Origin: Providencia rettgeri
GTDB taxonomy: Bacteria > Pseudomonadota > Gammaproteobacteria > Enterobacterales > Enterobacteriaceae
Length of the DNA: 64,000 bases
Assembly (NCBI RefSeq): GCF_013702265.1
Contig: NZ_CP059348.1
Coordinates: 2,790,001 to 2,854,000 of the forward strand
Reading direction: 5' to 3'
The position numbers were made by a program, and so were the translations under genes. The first letter of the stretch is position 1. Every line of letters starts with the position of its first letter. Below the pieces are notes generated by a model. That model was not told where the DNA came from. It did not search any database and was given only the letters and a program-made list of their open reading frames with translations. Positions 38,171 to 46,041 of this stretch are shown here, piece by piece.

Positions 38171-38196
38171 AAGCCCCAGTTTGCTCAACTAGGGCT
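38171..38196 (-). terminator. Terminator of dbpA
   Basis: On the minus strand GAAGCCCTAGTT, loop, AACTGGGGCTT is followed by TTTTTATCCC: an 11-base stem with one mismatch and a good U-tract. Confidence 0.85.
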
Positions 38197-38218
38197 TCAA
38201 AAATGTCAGTCTAGGAAT

Positions 38219-39601
38219 TTACTTTAGCAATCTCGCTCTCACTGATTTGCCTTTGATTTTACCTTGCTGTAATTGCTTCCACGCTTTGTTCGCCACTGAT
38301 TTTTTAATAGCGACATAGGCATGCATGGGGTGAATCGCGATTTTACCAATATCATCCCCTTCTAGACCAACCTCTCCGGTTAATGCACCCAAAATATCCC
38401 CAGGACGAATTTTCGCTTTTTTACCACCATCTAGGCATAAGGTCGCCCATTGGGCTTCTAATGGTGTAATGCGCAATCCTGTTGGCTCTGGCAGCCAATT
38501 TAACTTCATGTTAAGCATCTCTTCGAGCACATTTGCGCGTTGAGCTTCTTCTGGTGAACATAGGCTTATCGCTAAACCGCTTTGTCCTGCACGAGCTGTA
38601 CGACCAATTCGGTGCACATGCACTTCAGGATCCCAAGACAACTCAAAGTTAATCACCATTTCCAGTGCTTTAATATCTAAACCTCGAGACGCCACATCCG
38701 TCGCTACTAAGACTCGGCTACTACCATTCGCAAATTGAACTAAGGTTTGATCACGATCGCGCTGTTCCATATCACCATGCAATACTAGGACACTTTGATG
38801 GCTGTCCATTAAAGCATCATAGACAGCCTGACAATCCTTTTTCGTATTACAGAACACGACACAAGAAGCCGGTTGTTCACGGCTTAGCAGCTTTTGCAGT
38901 AAGTCAATTTTGTCATGTCGAGACACTTCATAAAACTGCTGTTCCACATCAGGTAATTCATTAACAGAATTGATTTCAATGGTTTGTGGATTATTTTGGA
39001 TGCGTCGGCTAATTGCTGCAATGCTATCCGGCCATGTTGCTGAGAATAAAAGTGTTTGTCTATCTTCTGGCGCGAAAGAGATTACTGAGTCAATATCATC
39101 CGCAAAACCCATATCTAACATACGGTCGGCTTCATCAAGTACCAGTGTCTGTAAATGATCTAACCGCACCGTTTCTTTATGTAAATGGTCAAGCAAACGC
39201 CCTGGTGTTGCCACCAAAATATGCGCTGCATGCACTAACGAATCGCGCTGAACACTAAAAGGTACACCGCCACATAAAGTTAAAATTTTGAGATTAGGAA
39301 TATAACGCGCTAAACGGCGTAATTCATTTGCGACTTGATCCGCTAATTCTCTTGTTGGACATAAAACGAGGGATTGGGTATTAAAGTTTTTTGCATCAAT
39401 ACGTTGTAATAGCCCTAGGCCAAAAGCAGCCGTTTTCCCACTCCCCGTCTTAGCTTGGGCTCGCACATCTTTGCCTGCAAGGATAGCGGGTAATGCCGCT
39501 TCTTGAATTGGGGTCATGGTTAAAAAGCCCAATTCATTGAGATTGGAGAGTTGCTCCGCAGGAAGCGCATTTAGTTCAGCAAATGAAGTCACAGTTAACA
39601 T
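38219..39601 (-). CDS. dbpA: ATP-dependent RNA helicase DbpA
   Basis: DEAD-box helicase acting on 23S rRNA during 50S assembly. 460 residues when started at ATG 39601 (MLTVTSFAELNALP), which matches E. coli DbpA better than the frame extension to 39625. Motifs: Q-motif region MTPIQEAALPAIL, Walker A AKTGSGKTAAFG, DEADRMLDMGF, SATWP, and HRIGRTARAG. The C-terminal domain (GKKAKIRPGDILGALTG, GKIAIHPMHAYVAI) is the RNA-binding part for hairpin 92 of 23S rRNA. galM lies 55 bases upstream on the same strand. Confidence 0.95.
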   Translation of the reverse strand: MLTVTSFAELNALPAEQLSNLNELGFLTMTPIQEAALPAILAGKDVRAQAKTGSGKTAAFGLGLLQRIDAKNFNTQSLVLCPTRELADQVANELRRLARYIPNLKILTLCGGVPFSVQRDSLVHAAHILVATPGRLLDHLHKETVRLDHLQTLVLDEADRMLDMGFADDIDSVISFAPEDRQTLLFSATWPDSIAAISRRIQNNPQTIEINSVNELPDVEQQFYEVSRHDKIDLLQKLLSREQPASCVVFCNTKKDCQAVYDALMDSHQSVLVLHGDMEQRDRDQTLVQFANGSSRVLVATDVASRGLDIKALEMVINFELSWDPEVHVHRIGRTARAGQSGLAISLCSPEEAQRANVLEEMLNMKLNWLPEPTGLRITPLEAQWATLCLDGGKKAKIRPGDILGALTGEVGLEGDDIGKIAIHPMHAYVAIKKSVANKAWKQLQQGKIKGKSVRARLLK

Positions 39602-39656
39602 TCCGAATAAAATAAAAGAGATCATTACGAGGGATCATAGCCCCTCGTACATGATA

Positions 39657-40697
39657 CTAAAAAATAAATTGATAGCGAGTTTGGCTGGTATAAATATGAT
39701 TAGCTTTGGCAATAATAGGGTTTTTACCATCTGATTCTGTATGCCCTAAACCATCAAATGGGTATTGTGGAGCCAACACTATCCCAGAAAATGGCGTATA
39801 GGTTTTGCTTTTACCTAAAACAGAGATTAAATGGTTCCCCGTATACAAGTGGATAGCAGGTGACGTACTCACCATATTCATTTGCACATCACCATTGGGA
39901 GAGCCCAGTGTCGCCACAATTTGTCGCCCATCGACCACTGACTCATCAAACACAAAAGTATGGTCGTATCCACCTACCGCTTGCTGCTCTTCATCTTGTA
40001 AAAAATCATAGCCAACACGTTTCTTTTGCCTAAAGTCGAAATAACTGTCAGTGACTTCTCGCCATTCTCCCGTTGGGAGCCCTTCACTATCCTGTGGCAA
40101 GAAATATGCTGCCTGCATTTGGAGGTCATGCTCAAATGCAGTGCGATCCGACTGTTCACCCGCAAGATTAAAATAGGTGTAATTAGTCAAGTTAACAGGG
40201 CAATCTTGGTTACATTGATATCGGTAGTTAATGACCACTTGGTTATCGTCAGTGAGCTCATAATGCACTTCAACTTTTAACTCCCCCGGAAAACCTTGGT
40301 CACCATCAGAAGAGACAAGGGTAAAAATCGCTTGCTGCTGATCAGGCTGAGCGATTGACCACACTCGATAACTGAAGTTATCACGCCCACCATGCAAGCA
40401 ATGTGCGCCTTGATTATGCGCAAGTTGATATTTACGACCTTCAAGGTCAAAAGTGGAGTTTGCAATGCGATTTGCGACTCGCCCTACCGTTGCACCAAAA
40501 TAAACTCGCTGTTCCATTTGAGCGGCCATATTAGGTGAACCTAAAATGATATCGCGTTTACCACTCGCCAACGGCAATATACAGCTCACCCAGCTGGCGC
40601 CTAAACTACTCAAAATAATTTTCATTCCCTGTTTATTTGTGAGTGCAACGACCTTCGGTGTGCGTAGAGTATGACGTTGTTGCTTGGTAAACTGCAT
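39657..40697 (-). CDS. galM: Aldose 1-epimerase (galactose mutarotase)
   Basis: Interconverts alpha and beta anomers of galactose and glucose. 346 residues; GRVANRIANSTFDLEGRKYQLAHNQGAHCLHGG contains the family's sugar-binding arginine and histidines, and YTYFNLAGE and VLAPQYPFDGLGH (with a conserved acid nearby) fit. No galKTE genes are near, so it stands apart from the usual gal operon and is instead placed before dbpA. Confidence 0.92.
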   Translation of the reverse strand: MQFTKQQRHTLRTPKVVALTNKQGMKIILSSLGASWVSCILPLASGKRDIILGSPNMAAQMEQRVYFGATVGRVANRIANSTFDLEGRKYQLAHNQGAHCLHGGRDNFSYRVWSIAQPDQQQAIFTLVSSDGDQGFPGELKVEVHYELTDDNQVVINYRYQCNQDCPVNLTNYTYFNLAGEQSDRTAFEHDLQMQAAYFLPQDSEGLPTGEWREVTDSYFDFRQKKRVGYDFLQDEEQQAVGGYDHTFVFDESVVDGRQIVATLGSPNGDVQMNMVSTSPAIHLYTGNHLISVLGKSKTYTPFSGIVLAPQYPFDGLGHTESDGKNPIIAKANHIYTSQTRYQFIF

Positions 40698-40784
40698 TTT
40701 TCCCTAATATTCCTTATATTTCCGCTTATCGTGGAACCAACATAATTTAACAATAATAAAACGAATTCTCGATTACGTAAAAAG

Positions 40785-40817
40785 AAAAAAGCTGAGCGCA
40801 TAATACGTCAGCTTTTT
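40785..40817 (-). terminator. Terminator of the CDF gene
   Basis: GCTGA and TCAGC extended by A/T runs form a 10-11-base stem around a 12-base loop; on the minus strand it is followed by TTTTTTCTTTTT. Confidence 0.8.
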
Positions 40818-40844
40818 CAAAAATGCTTAATACTTAAATAGGAA

Positions 40845-41774
40845 TCAATGCAAACAATCTTTATCGTAAGGGTCTAAGTGGGTCATAACATCCAGTATTT
40901 GTGGATTTTTCATTAACTGTTTCCGTACGTTCACTGCAATATCATGCCCTTCTAGAATTGTCATTTGGCCATCTAATTCTAAGTGGACATCTACAAGGAA
41001 AAAGTCACCAGATTTGCGTGTTTTCAAATCATGGAATCCTTTAACTCCAGAAATACCTCGAAGAACATCGCTCATTTGTTCGAGCGTTTCTTCATCTGCT
41101 CCTTTATCCATTAAATCTTGCATAGACTGATAAGTGAATTTGAATCCCATACGGAAAACGAATGTCCCCACAATTAAAGCGGCAATGGGGTCAAGAATAC
41201 GGATACCACATAAACTCCCAATAATCCCGATAGCGACCACTAATGAAGAAGCAGCATCAGAACGTGCATGCCAAGCATTCGCCACTAACATACTCGAATT
41301 CACTTTATTTGCCACATGCAGCATGTAGCGGAATAAGCCTTCTTTCGCAACCAGAGCCGTTAATGCAGCAACTAATGCAATCGTATGAACTTCGGGGATT
41401 AAATCTGGGTTAATCATTTTTTCGACCGCAGACCAGCCCATACCGACACCAACGATCAACAAAATAATCCCTAAAATAAGGGAAGCCCCGTTTTCATAAC
41501 GAAAATGGCCATATGGGTGGTCAGCATCAGGTTTTTTATGACTTTTTTTATTCGCAATAAGGACAACAAAGTCTGCAATTAAATCCGAAAGTGTATGAAT
41601 ACCATCAGCAATTAAGCCTGATGAGTGGGAAAATATACCGACAATAATTTGCCAAATAGACAACAGCGTATTCACCGCCACACTGATCAATGTACTTTTT
41701 TTTGCGGCTTTAAATTTCTCTTGTTGTAGTTCGAATTCATTTTTCCCGGAAGTTGGGATTTCATGTTTATGCAT
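40845..41774 (-). CDS. Cation diffusion facilitator metal exporter
   Basis: 309-residue CDF proton/metal antiporter with six helices and a C-terminal cytoplasmic domain (GFHDLKTRKSGDFFLVDVHLELDG). The transport-site pairs are H-xxx-D in helix 2 (DGIHTLSDLIADF) and H-xxx-D in helix 5 (NAWHARSDAAS). An HD-HD set is typical of zinc carriers, while the iron/zinc exporter FieF has DD-HD. Substrate is therefore probably zinc, but this is inference. A Fur-like sequence (TGAGAATGGTTATTC) lies at 41914-41928, about 140 bases upstream. Confidence 0.88.
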   Translation of the reverse strand: MHKHEIPTSGKNEFELQQEKFKAAKKSTLISVAVNTLLSIWQIIVGIFSHSSGLIADGIHTLSDLIADFVVLIANKKSHKKPDADHPYGHFRYENGASLILGIILLIVGVGMGWSAVEKMINPDLIPEVHTIALVAALTALVAKEGLFRYMLHVANKVNSSMLVANAWHARSDAASSLVVAIGIIGSLCGIRILDPIAALIVGTFVFRMGFKFTYQSMQDLMDKGADEETLEQMSDVLRGISGVKGFHDLKTRKSGDFFLVDVHLELDGQMTILEGHDIAVNVRKQLMKNPQILDVMTHLDPYDKDCLH

Positions 41775-42133
41775 AGTTTATTTTCTTAATGAAAAGCAAA
41801 ACAATTATCATTTAAATATAGTGTATTTTCAATAACTTAATTAATCATGGTGATACTCTCATATTATTTGTTAAATGTCCCATAATAAATTGTAAATAAT
41901 TGATTACATTGATTGAGAATGGTTATTCTTTATTTTTCTATCTCTAATCAGATAAAAGCCACAAATAGAAGGTATTCATGACTAACCTAGTCTCTATTAT
42001 AGATAGAGTGTAGATTTATCTTTATTAGATAGCCATGCTCCTATGAATCCAATATCACAAAATCATAAGTGTAATATGACTTATAAAATGATAGGTATAT
42101 AATCAAATTAAAATAACAAATGAAGAGGTGGCT
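41775..42133. other. Divergent promoter region CDF / universal stress gene
   Basis: About 360 AT-rich bases with a weak Fur-like palindrome at 41914-41928 (10 of 14 positions by eye). No gene or RNA recognised. Confidence 0.35.
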
Positions 42134-42571
42134 ATGTATAAGAAAATATTGGTTCCTATTGATCTGTTAGAAGATGATTTAAATTCAAACATCATCAAAC
42201 ATGTGGAATATTTGGCAACATTGGGTAAGCCTGAGATTCACTTTTTCTCGGTGATCCCGAGTGTAGAACTATTTTTTGGTATTGAAGTCGCTATTTTACC
42301 TGAAAGCCATAAAAATTCGGCTGAGCGTGCAACACTCGCGATGCGGGCATTAGAAGAAGTGATCAAAGAGACTAAAATTCCAAGTTCTCAAATTACATGT
42401 CAAGTAAGCATTGGTTCAGCAAAAGACGAAATTTTAGACTATGCTAAAACCATTAATGCCGACCTGATTGTCGTCGGTTCTCATCATCCAAGCACATCCA
42501 CCTATTTATTAGGTTCGACAGCATCCGCTATTGTGCGTCATGCACAAACATCCGTGTTTGTCGTTCGTTAA
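42134..42571 (+). CDS. Universal stress protein, UspF-like
   Basis: 145-residue nucleotide-binding stress protein. It starts MYKKILVPIDLLED and has the ATP-binding pattern VVGSHHPSTSTYLLGSTASAIVRHAQTSVFVVR at its C-terminus. ATG 42134 lies behind AGAGGTGG. Related to UspF/UspG (YnaF-type). Single gene with a shared terminator behind. Confidence 0.88.
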   Translation: MYKKILVPIDLLEDDLNSNIIKHVEYLATLGKPEIHFFSVIPSVELFFGIEVAILPESHKNSAERATLAMRALEEVIKETKIPSSQITCQVSIGSAKDEILDYAKTINADLIVVGSHHPSTSTYLLGSTASAIVRHAQTSVFVVR

Positions 42572-42590
42572 TCTAAAGCTTACAAAATAA

Positions 42591-42626
42591 AAAATGCCGC
42601 ATCATAGAAAACTGACGCGGCATTTT
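42591..42626. terminator. Bidirectional terminator
   Basis: AAAATGCCGC and GCGGCATTTT pair over ten bases around a 16-base loop between the convergent stress-protein and ecotin genes. Confidence 0.8.
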
Positions 42627-42632
42627 AATGCA

Positions 42633-43112
42633 TTATTTCATAGTAGAGTTCATTAATTTATCGTCTGTCGACCAGATACGATATTTCACTTCCATATCTT
42701 TTGGTGCATAAACAACAATTGGGAGTTTGCTGTTATAACGAACAAATGCTTCATCACCTAACTGAGTGGTAATAAACCGATCTTTTGCAGGCTCGCTACA
42801 AGCCATCATTGTTGAGGCAGGTCCTTTGACTTCGTCTAATTTGTAGTAGTTATATCCCCAACCCTCTAAGGTTTTTTCTTCTAAGTCACCCATAAACCAT
42901 TGGCGGTTACAATCCGCTTTGATTGTTTTACCGATAACCAGCTCAACCATGTAGTCATATTCATTTTGCTGAGTATCAAGCTGGATCACATGACGAGTCA
43001 TACCTGATTCTGCTTTCGGGTATGGCGCGATCTTTCCTAAATCTTCAGTCGCCATTGCACAAGAAGACACTGCCACCGCAGCCATTACAGACAAAATCGC
43101 TTTTTTCATCAT
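42633..43112 (-). CDS. eco: Ecotin, periplasmic serine protease inhibitor
   Basis: Dimeric inhibitor of trypsin-, chymotrypsin- and elastase-like proteases. Signal peptide about residues 1-22, then IAPYPKAESGMTRHVIQLD, KTLEGWGYNYYKLD and NSKLPIVVYAPKDMEVKYRIW as in E. coli ecotin. The reactive loop STMMACSEP has Met-Met and one of the two disulfide cysteines, the other being in KADCNRQW. Length (159 residues) is normal. Single gene. Confidence 0.95.
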   Translation of the reverse strand: MMKKAILSVMAAVAVSSCAMATEDLGKIAPYPKAESGMTRHVIQLDTQQNEYDYMVELVIGKTIKADCNRQWFMGDLEEKTLEGWGYNYYKLDEVKGPASTMMACSEPAKDRFITTQLGDEAFVRYNSKLPIVVYAPKDMEVKYRIWSTDDKLMNSTMK

Positions 43113-43374
43113 AAAATTCCTATTGGTAAAAAAATAACAACATTAAAAACTAGGGTTTAATACATAGTAGGTCAATTCAACCACTTTAATCACTATAGAT
43201 GATTCTTAATTACAAAAATATAGATAACTCATTAATCCTTTAGTGATAATACTTAATATTAGTATAAGGATCATAAAATTAATAAAAATTATGTAAATCC
43301 CCCCCTTCAATATGTACATAAAACAATCAATGGTTATACTGATAGTGAGGCTTAATTCATTCTGAGGAGGTAGT

Positions 43375-43587
43375 ATGTTATCTGCTGATCAAGATTTAGT
43401 TTCACAATTAATCTCCACACATCCCCGCTTTCAATCTCTCTATGAGAAGCATCACCAGTTAGATAAAGAAATTAGCAAGCTTGAAGGTCCTTCCGGTGCC
43501 GGCTATAACGAACAGGTTGCCAAACTTAAAAAAGAAAAACTGCATCTAAAAGATGAAATGCAGAGAATAATGCAAACCAGTCGATAA
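43375..43587 (+). CDS. ydcH: YdcH family (DUF465) small protein
   Basis: 70 residues, mostly helical: HPRFQSLYEKHHQLDKEISKLEG and LKKEKLHLKDEMQRIM are the family pattern. Function is unknown; in E. coli ydcH is a stationary-phase or stress-related small gene. A very strong RBS GAGGAGG precedes ATG 43375. A terminator hairpin stands 117 bases after the stop. Confidence 0.85.
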   Translation: MLSADQDLVSQLISTHPRFQSLYEKHHQLDKEISKLEGPSGAGYNEQVAKLKKEKLHLKDEMQRIMQTSR

Positions 43588-43701
43588 GGTGCCTTTAAAC
43601 TACAGCTAATCTTACTTTATCAAGTACATTGGAGCCTTAGCTTCAGTGTATTAAGCTCCAATAAAGATAGCGGTTATACAACTGGCGATAATACAGTGTT
43701 A

Positions 43702-43729
43702 ATGGCATAAGAAATTTATCTTATGCCAT
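43702..43729 (+). terminator. Intrinsic terminator downstream of ydcH
   Basis: ATGGCATAAGA and TCTTATGCCAT form a perfect 11-base stem with a 6-base loop, followed by TTTTTGC. A second imperfect hairpin (TTGGAGC..GCTCCAA) precedes it near 43630-43662. The distance from ydcH leaves room for a 3'-UTR RNA. Confidence 0.8.
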
Positions 43730-43794
43730 TTTTGCTATTACTGGAGGTAAAAATGCTTTTATATTGATTTAATCGCCTATGAATAGTTACCTTA

Positions 43795-43817
43795 AAGATA
43801 TATATTAAATGTATCTT
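43795..43817 (+). promoter_or_regulatory. NsrR-type operator of ygbA
   Basis: The 23-base inverted repeat AAGATATATATTAAATGTATCTT has the AAGAT..11..-ATCTT arrangement of the enterobacterial NsrR site and sits 16 bases ahead of ygbA, a gene known to be under NsrR in E. coli. Confidence 0.8.
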
Positions 43818-43833
43818 TAATTGTGAGGAAACG

Positions 43834-44193
43834 ATGATGGTGGGTAAAAGAATATCTCGGGAAATCGTAACGATAGAGAAAATGATAAAAATCTATGAAA
43901 AGGCACACCCTGCTCCTGAAGACGCCCCTGAACATTACCAAACACTTTTTTCCTATGCGATTAAACGCCTAAAAAAATGCCGCTATGGTGAAGAAAAACC
44001 AGCTTGCAAACAGTGTCCTATACACTGCTACCAACCGAAGCAACGAGAGCAAATGAAAGTGATTATGCGTTGGGCCGGCCCCAAAATGCTCTATTGCCAT
44101 CCCATCTTAGCAATTCGTCATCTCATCGATGATAAAAAGCCAGTCCCTGAATTACCACCAAGGCAACGCATAACATCTAATAGAGGTAAATAA
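43834..44193 (+). CDS. ygbA: YgbA (nitrous-oxide/NO-stimulated family)
   Basis: 119-residue protein of the 'nitrous oxide-stimulated promoter' family. Cysteines form a likely iron or zinc site: KKCRYGEEKPACKQCPIHCYQ, followed by KVIMRWAGPKMLYCHPILAIRHLID. In E. coli it belongs to the NsrR regulon and supports recovery from nitric oxide stress. GAGG lies ahead of the start. An NsrR-like palindrome overlaps its promoter. Confidence 0.9.
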   Translation: MMVGKRISREIVTIEKMIKIYEKAHPAPEDAPEHYQTLFSYAIKRLKKCRYGEEKPACKQCPIHCYQPKQREQMKVIMRWAGPKMLYCHPILAIRHLIDDKKPVPELPPRQRITSNRGK

Positions 44194-45081
44194 CTCTAAG
44201 TGCAAAATATTTTACCAAGCCAATAGAAGAGTGATCCTGTAGAAACTAAATCCCCCCATGTAAATGTTAAATATATTTAACCACTACTTATTCGTCTAAA
44301 TCTTCGGTTTATTTTTACTATTCTATTGGTTTTTTATCACTTTTTAAAACATCACAGATCCGATATTCAGTTTCTGACAAATAAAGTCTATTTACTTAAA
44401 CACATCATCAATATTCCCCTCTCTAAAAATGACGTTCTTATAAAAATTAGTAACCAATAAAAATTAATAACCAAAAACCATATTTATAAAAAAGCCAAAA
44501 TCAATAACTCAAACCTATACATGTTAAAAATGAGATTTAAATCTCAATATTTGACTTAAATTGAGCTTTTAATGAAAATATTAAATCTTATTAATTTAAA
44601 TTATTAATTGATAATGAGACTAACGATAAAAATCATTAGAAAAATTCATTATTGATACTTTTAACGAATGTATCCCAAATAATTTACATCGCTATTATTT
44701 ATGATAAAACACAAATAATGACTACTTACCTTTAAAAGTCAAAAAAACATCAAAAAAGCGTAAAAAAACATAAAATATTTAAATCCATAGAATTGAATAA
44801 AGTTAGAATTTAAAACTATAGTTACCCGTAACCATCAGAATAAACGAATAGAACACTAAATGAGTTACTCGAAATAACCGATGAATATATGCGAATAAAT
44901 CGTAAAAACCATATTTCGAAACATTTATTAATACTTTAATTTACGATATGACATATAAAAAAACAGCTCATATAATTTTAATCATCAAAGTTATAGTGAT
45001 TTTTTATATCAATAGAAGTTAAAAAGTTGACATTTAATTTCGACTATTACTTAAAGAGCTAATTTTAATAAAGGTGCTACC
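44194..45081. other. Long AT-rich gene-free stretch before the AraC gene
   Basis: Almost 890 bases with many A/T tracts and no credible gene or RNA. Such long AT-rich leaders are common before H-NS-silenced regulator genes. The region at 44955-45060 must carry the AraC promoter. Confidence 0.45.
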
Positions 45082-45897
45082 ATGAACAGCAAATTAAGTC
45101 ATCAGGTGATAAAAAAAGTTCGCATAGATAAAAATAACCCACATGCGATACTCGATTTAACCTCTAAAGGTCTTATCATCATAGAAAAAGGGGCGATTTT
45201 ATTAGAAACCCCTGCGGCAAATCAAAGCCTGCATGAAGGTGATATTCTCTATCACAAACAGGGATCATACTCGTTTAAAACAGAGAGTAATGCATTAGAC
45301 GGCGAATTCTTATGGATCTCATTGGATGATAAGTTTTTACGCGAGTACTTATCTCACTATGGTTCTCAATTAAGTGAGATCGAGCGCACTGAAAGCGCTG
45401 CAAAAGACATCATTAAATTTACAACAAACCCATTAATTAATGAGTTAAAAAATAGTTTAGAGTCATTTATTCAAACTCAGTACCCGGAAATGATTCTTAA
45501 ATTAAGGATTAATGAGCTACTCTTGTTATTATCCTACAGTGAGCAAGGTGCAACCCTATTGTCCAATTTACGACAACTCAGTAATCGCCAAGCTGAGCGT
45601 TTGCAGACCTTCATGGAAAATAATTATTTAAAAGAGTGGAAGTTAAATGAGTTTGCCAGAACGTTTGGCATGGGCTTAACAACATTCAAAGAGCTATTTC
45701 ATACTGTTTATGCGACATCACCACGTTCTTGGATCAGTGAGAAGCGCATCATGTATGCACATCAATTATTGATAAATACGTCGATGAGTATCGTGGAAGT
45801 TTCTATGGAAGCAGGCTTTTCAAGTCAGTCTTACTTTACTCAAAGCTATCATAGACGCTTTGGTTATACCCCCAGTAGGTCGCGCAAAGCCGCCTAA
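45082..45897 (+). CDS. AraC-family transcription regulator
   Basis: 271 residues: N-terminal cupin-like sensor (GLIIIEKGAILLETP, HEGDILYHKQGSYSF) and C-terminal double helix-turn-helix (WKLNEFARTFGMGLTTFKELFHTVYATSPRSWISEKRIMYAHQLL, then VSMEAGFSSQSYFTQSYHRRFGYTPSRSR). The type resembles ExsA/VirF-like virulence activators, but no type III secretion or pilus genes are in the window. Targets are unknown; neighbours are ygbA and the coiled-coil protein. Confidence 0.85.
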   Translation: MNSKLSHQVIKKVRIDKNNPHAILDLTSKGLIIIEKGAILLETPAANQSLHEGDILYHKQGSYSFKTESNALDGEFLWISLDDKFLREYLSHYGSQLSEIERTESAAKDIIKFTTNPLINELKNSLESFIQTQYPEMILKLRINELLLLLSYSEQGATLLSNLRQLSNRQAERLQTFMENNYLKEWKLNEFARTFGMGLTTFKELFHTVYATSPRSWISEKRIMYAHQLLINTSMSIVEVSMEAGFSSQSYFTQSYHRRFGYTPSRSRKAA

Positions 45898-45984
45898 TAC
45901 CTTCCTCACGTTATATGCCCTGTCAGTATAGGATTGATGTCTTAGCTACACTGACAGAAAGGCAACCCCACATACCGTTGGAAA

Positions 45985-46018
45985 TAAAAAAAGAGCCTAC
46001 TATTTAAGTAAGCCCTTC
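45985..46018 (-). terminator. Terminator of the coiled-coil/FKBP operon
   Basis: On the minus strand GGGCTTACT, loop, AGTAGGCTC is followed by TTTTTTTATTT; stem with one G-U pair. Confidence 0.75.
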
Positions 46019-46041
46019 TTTCTATTTAGCATCTTTATTGA

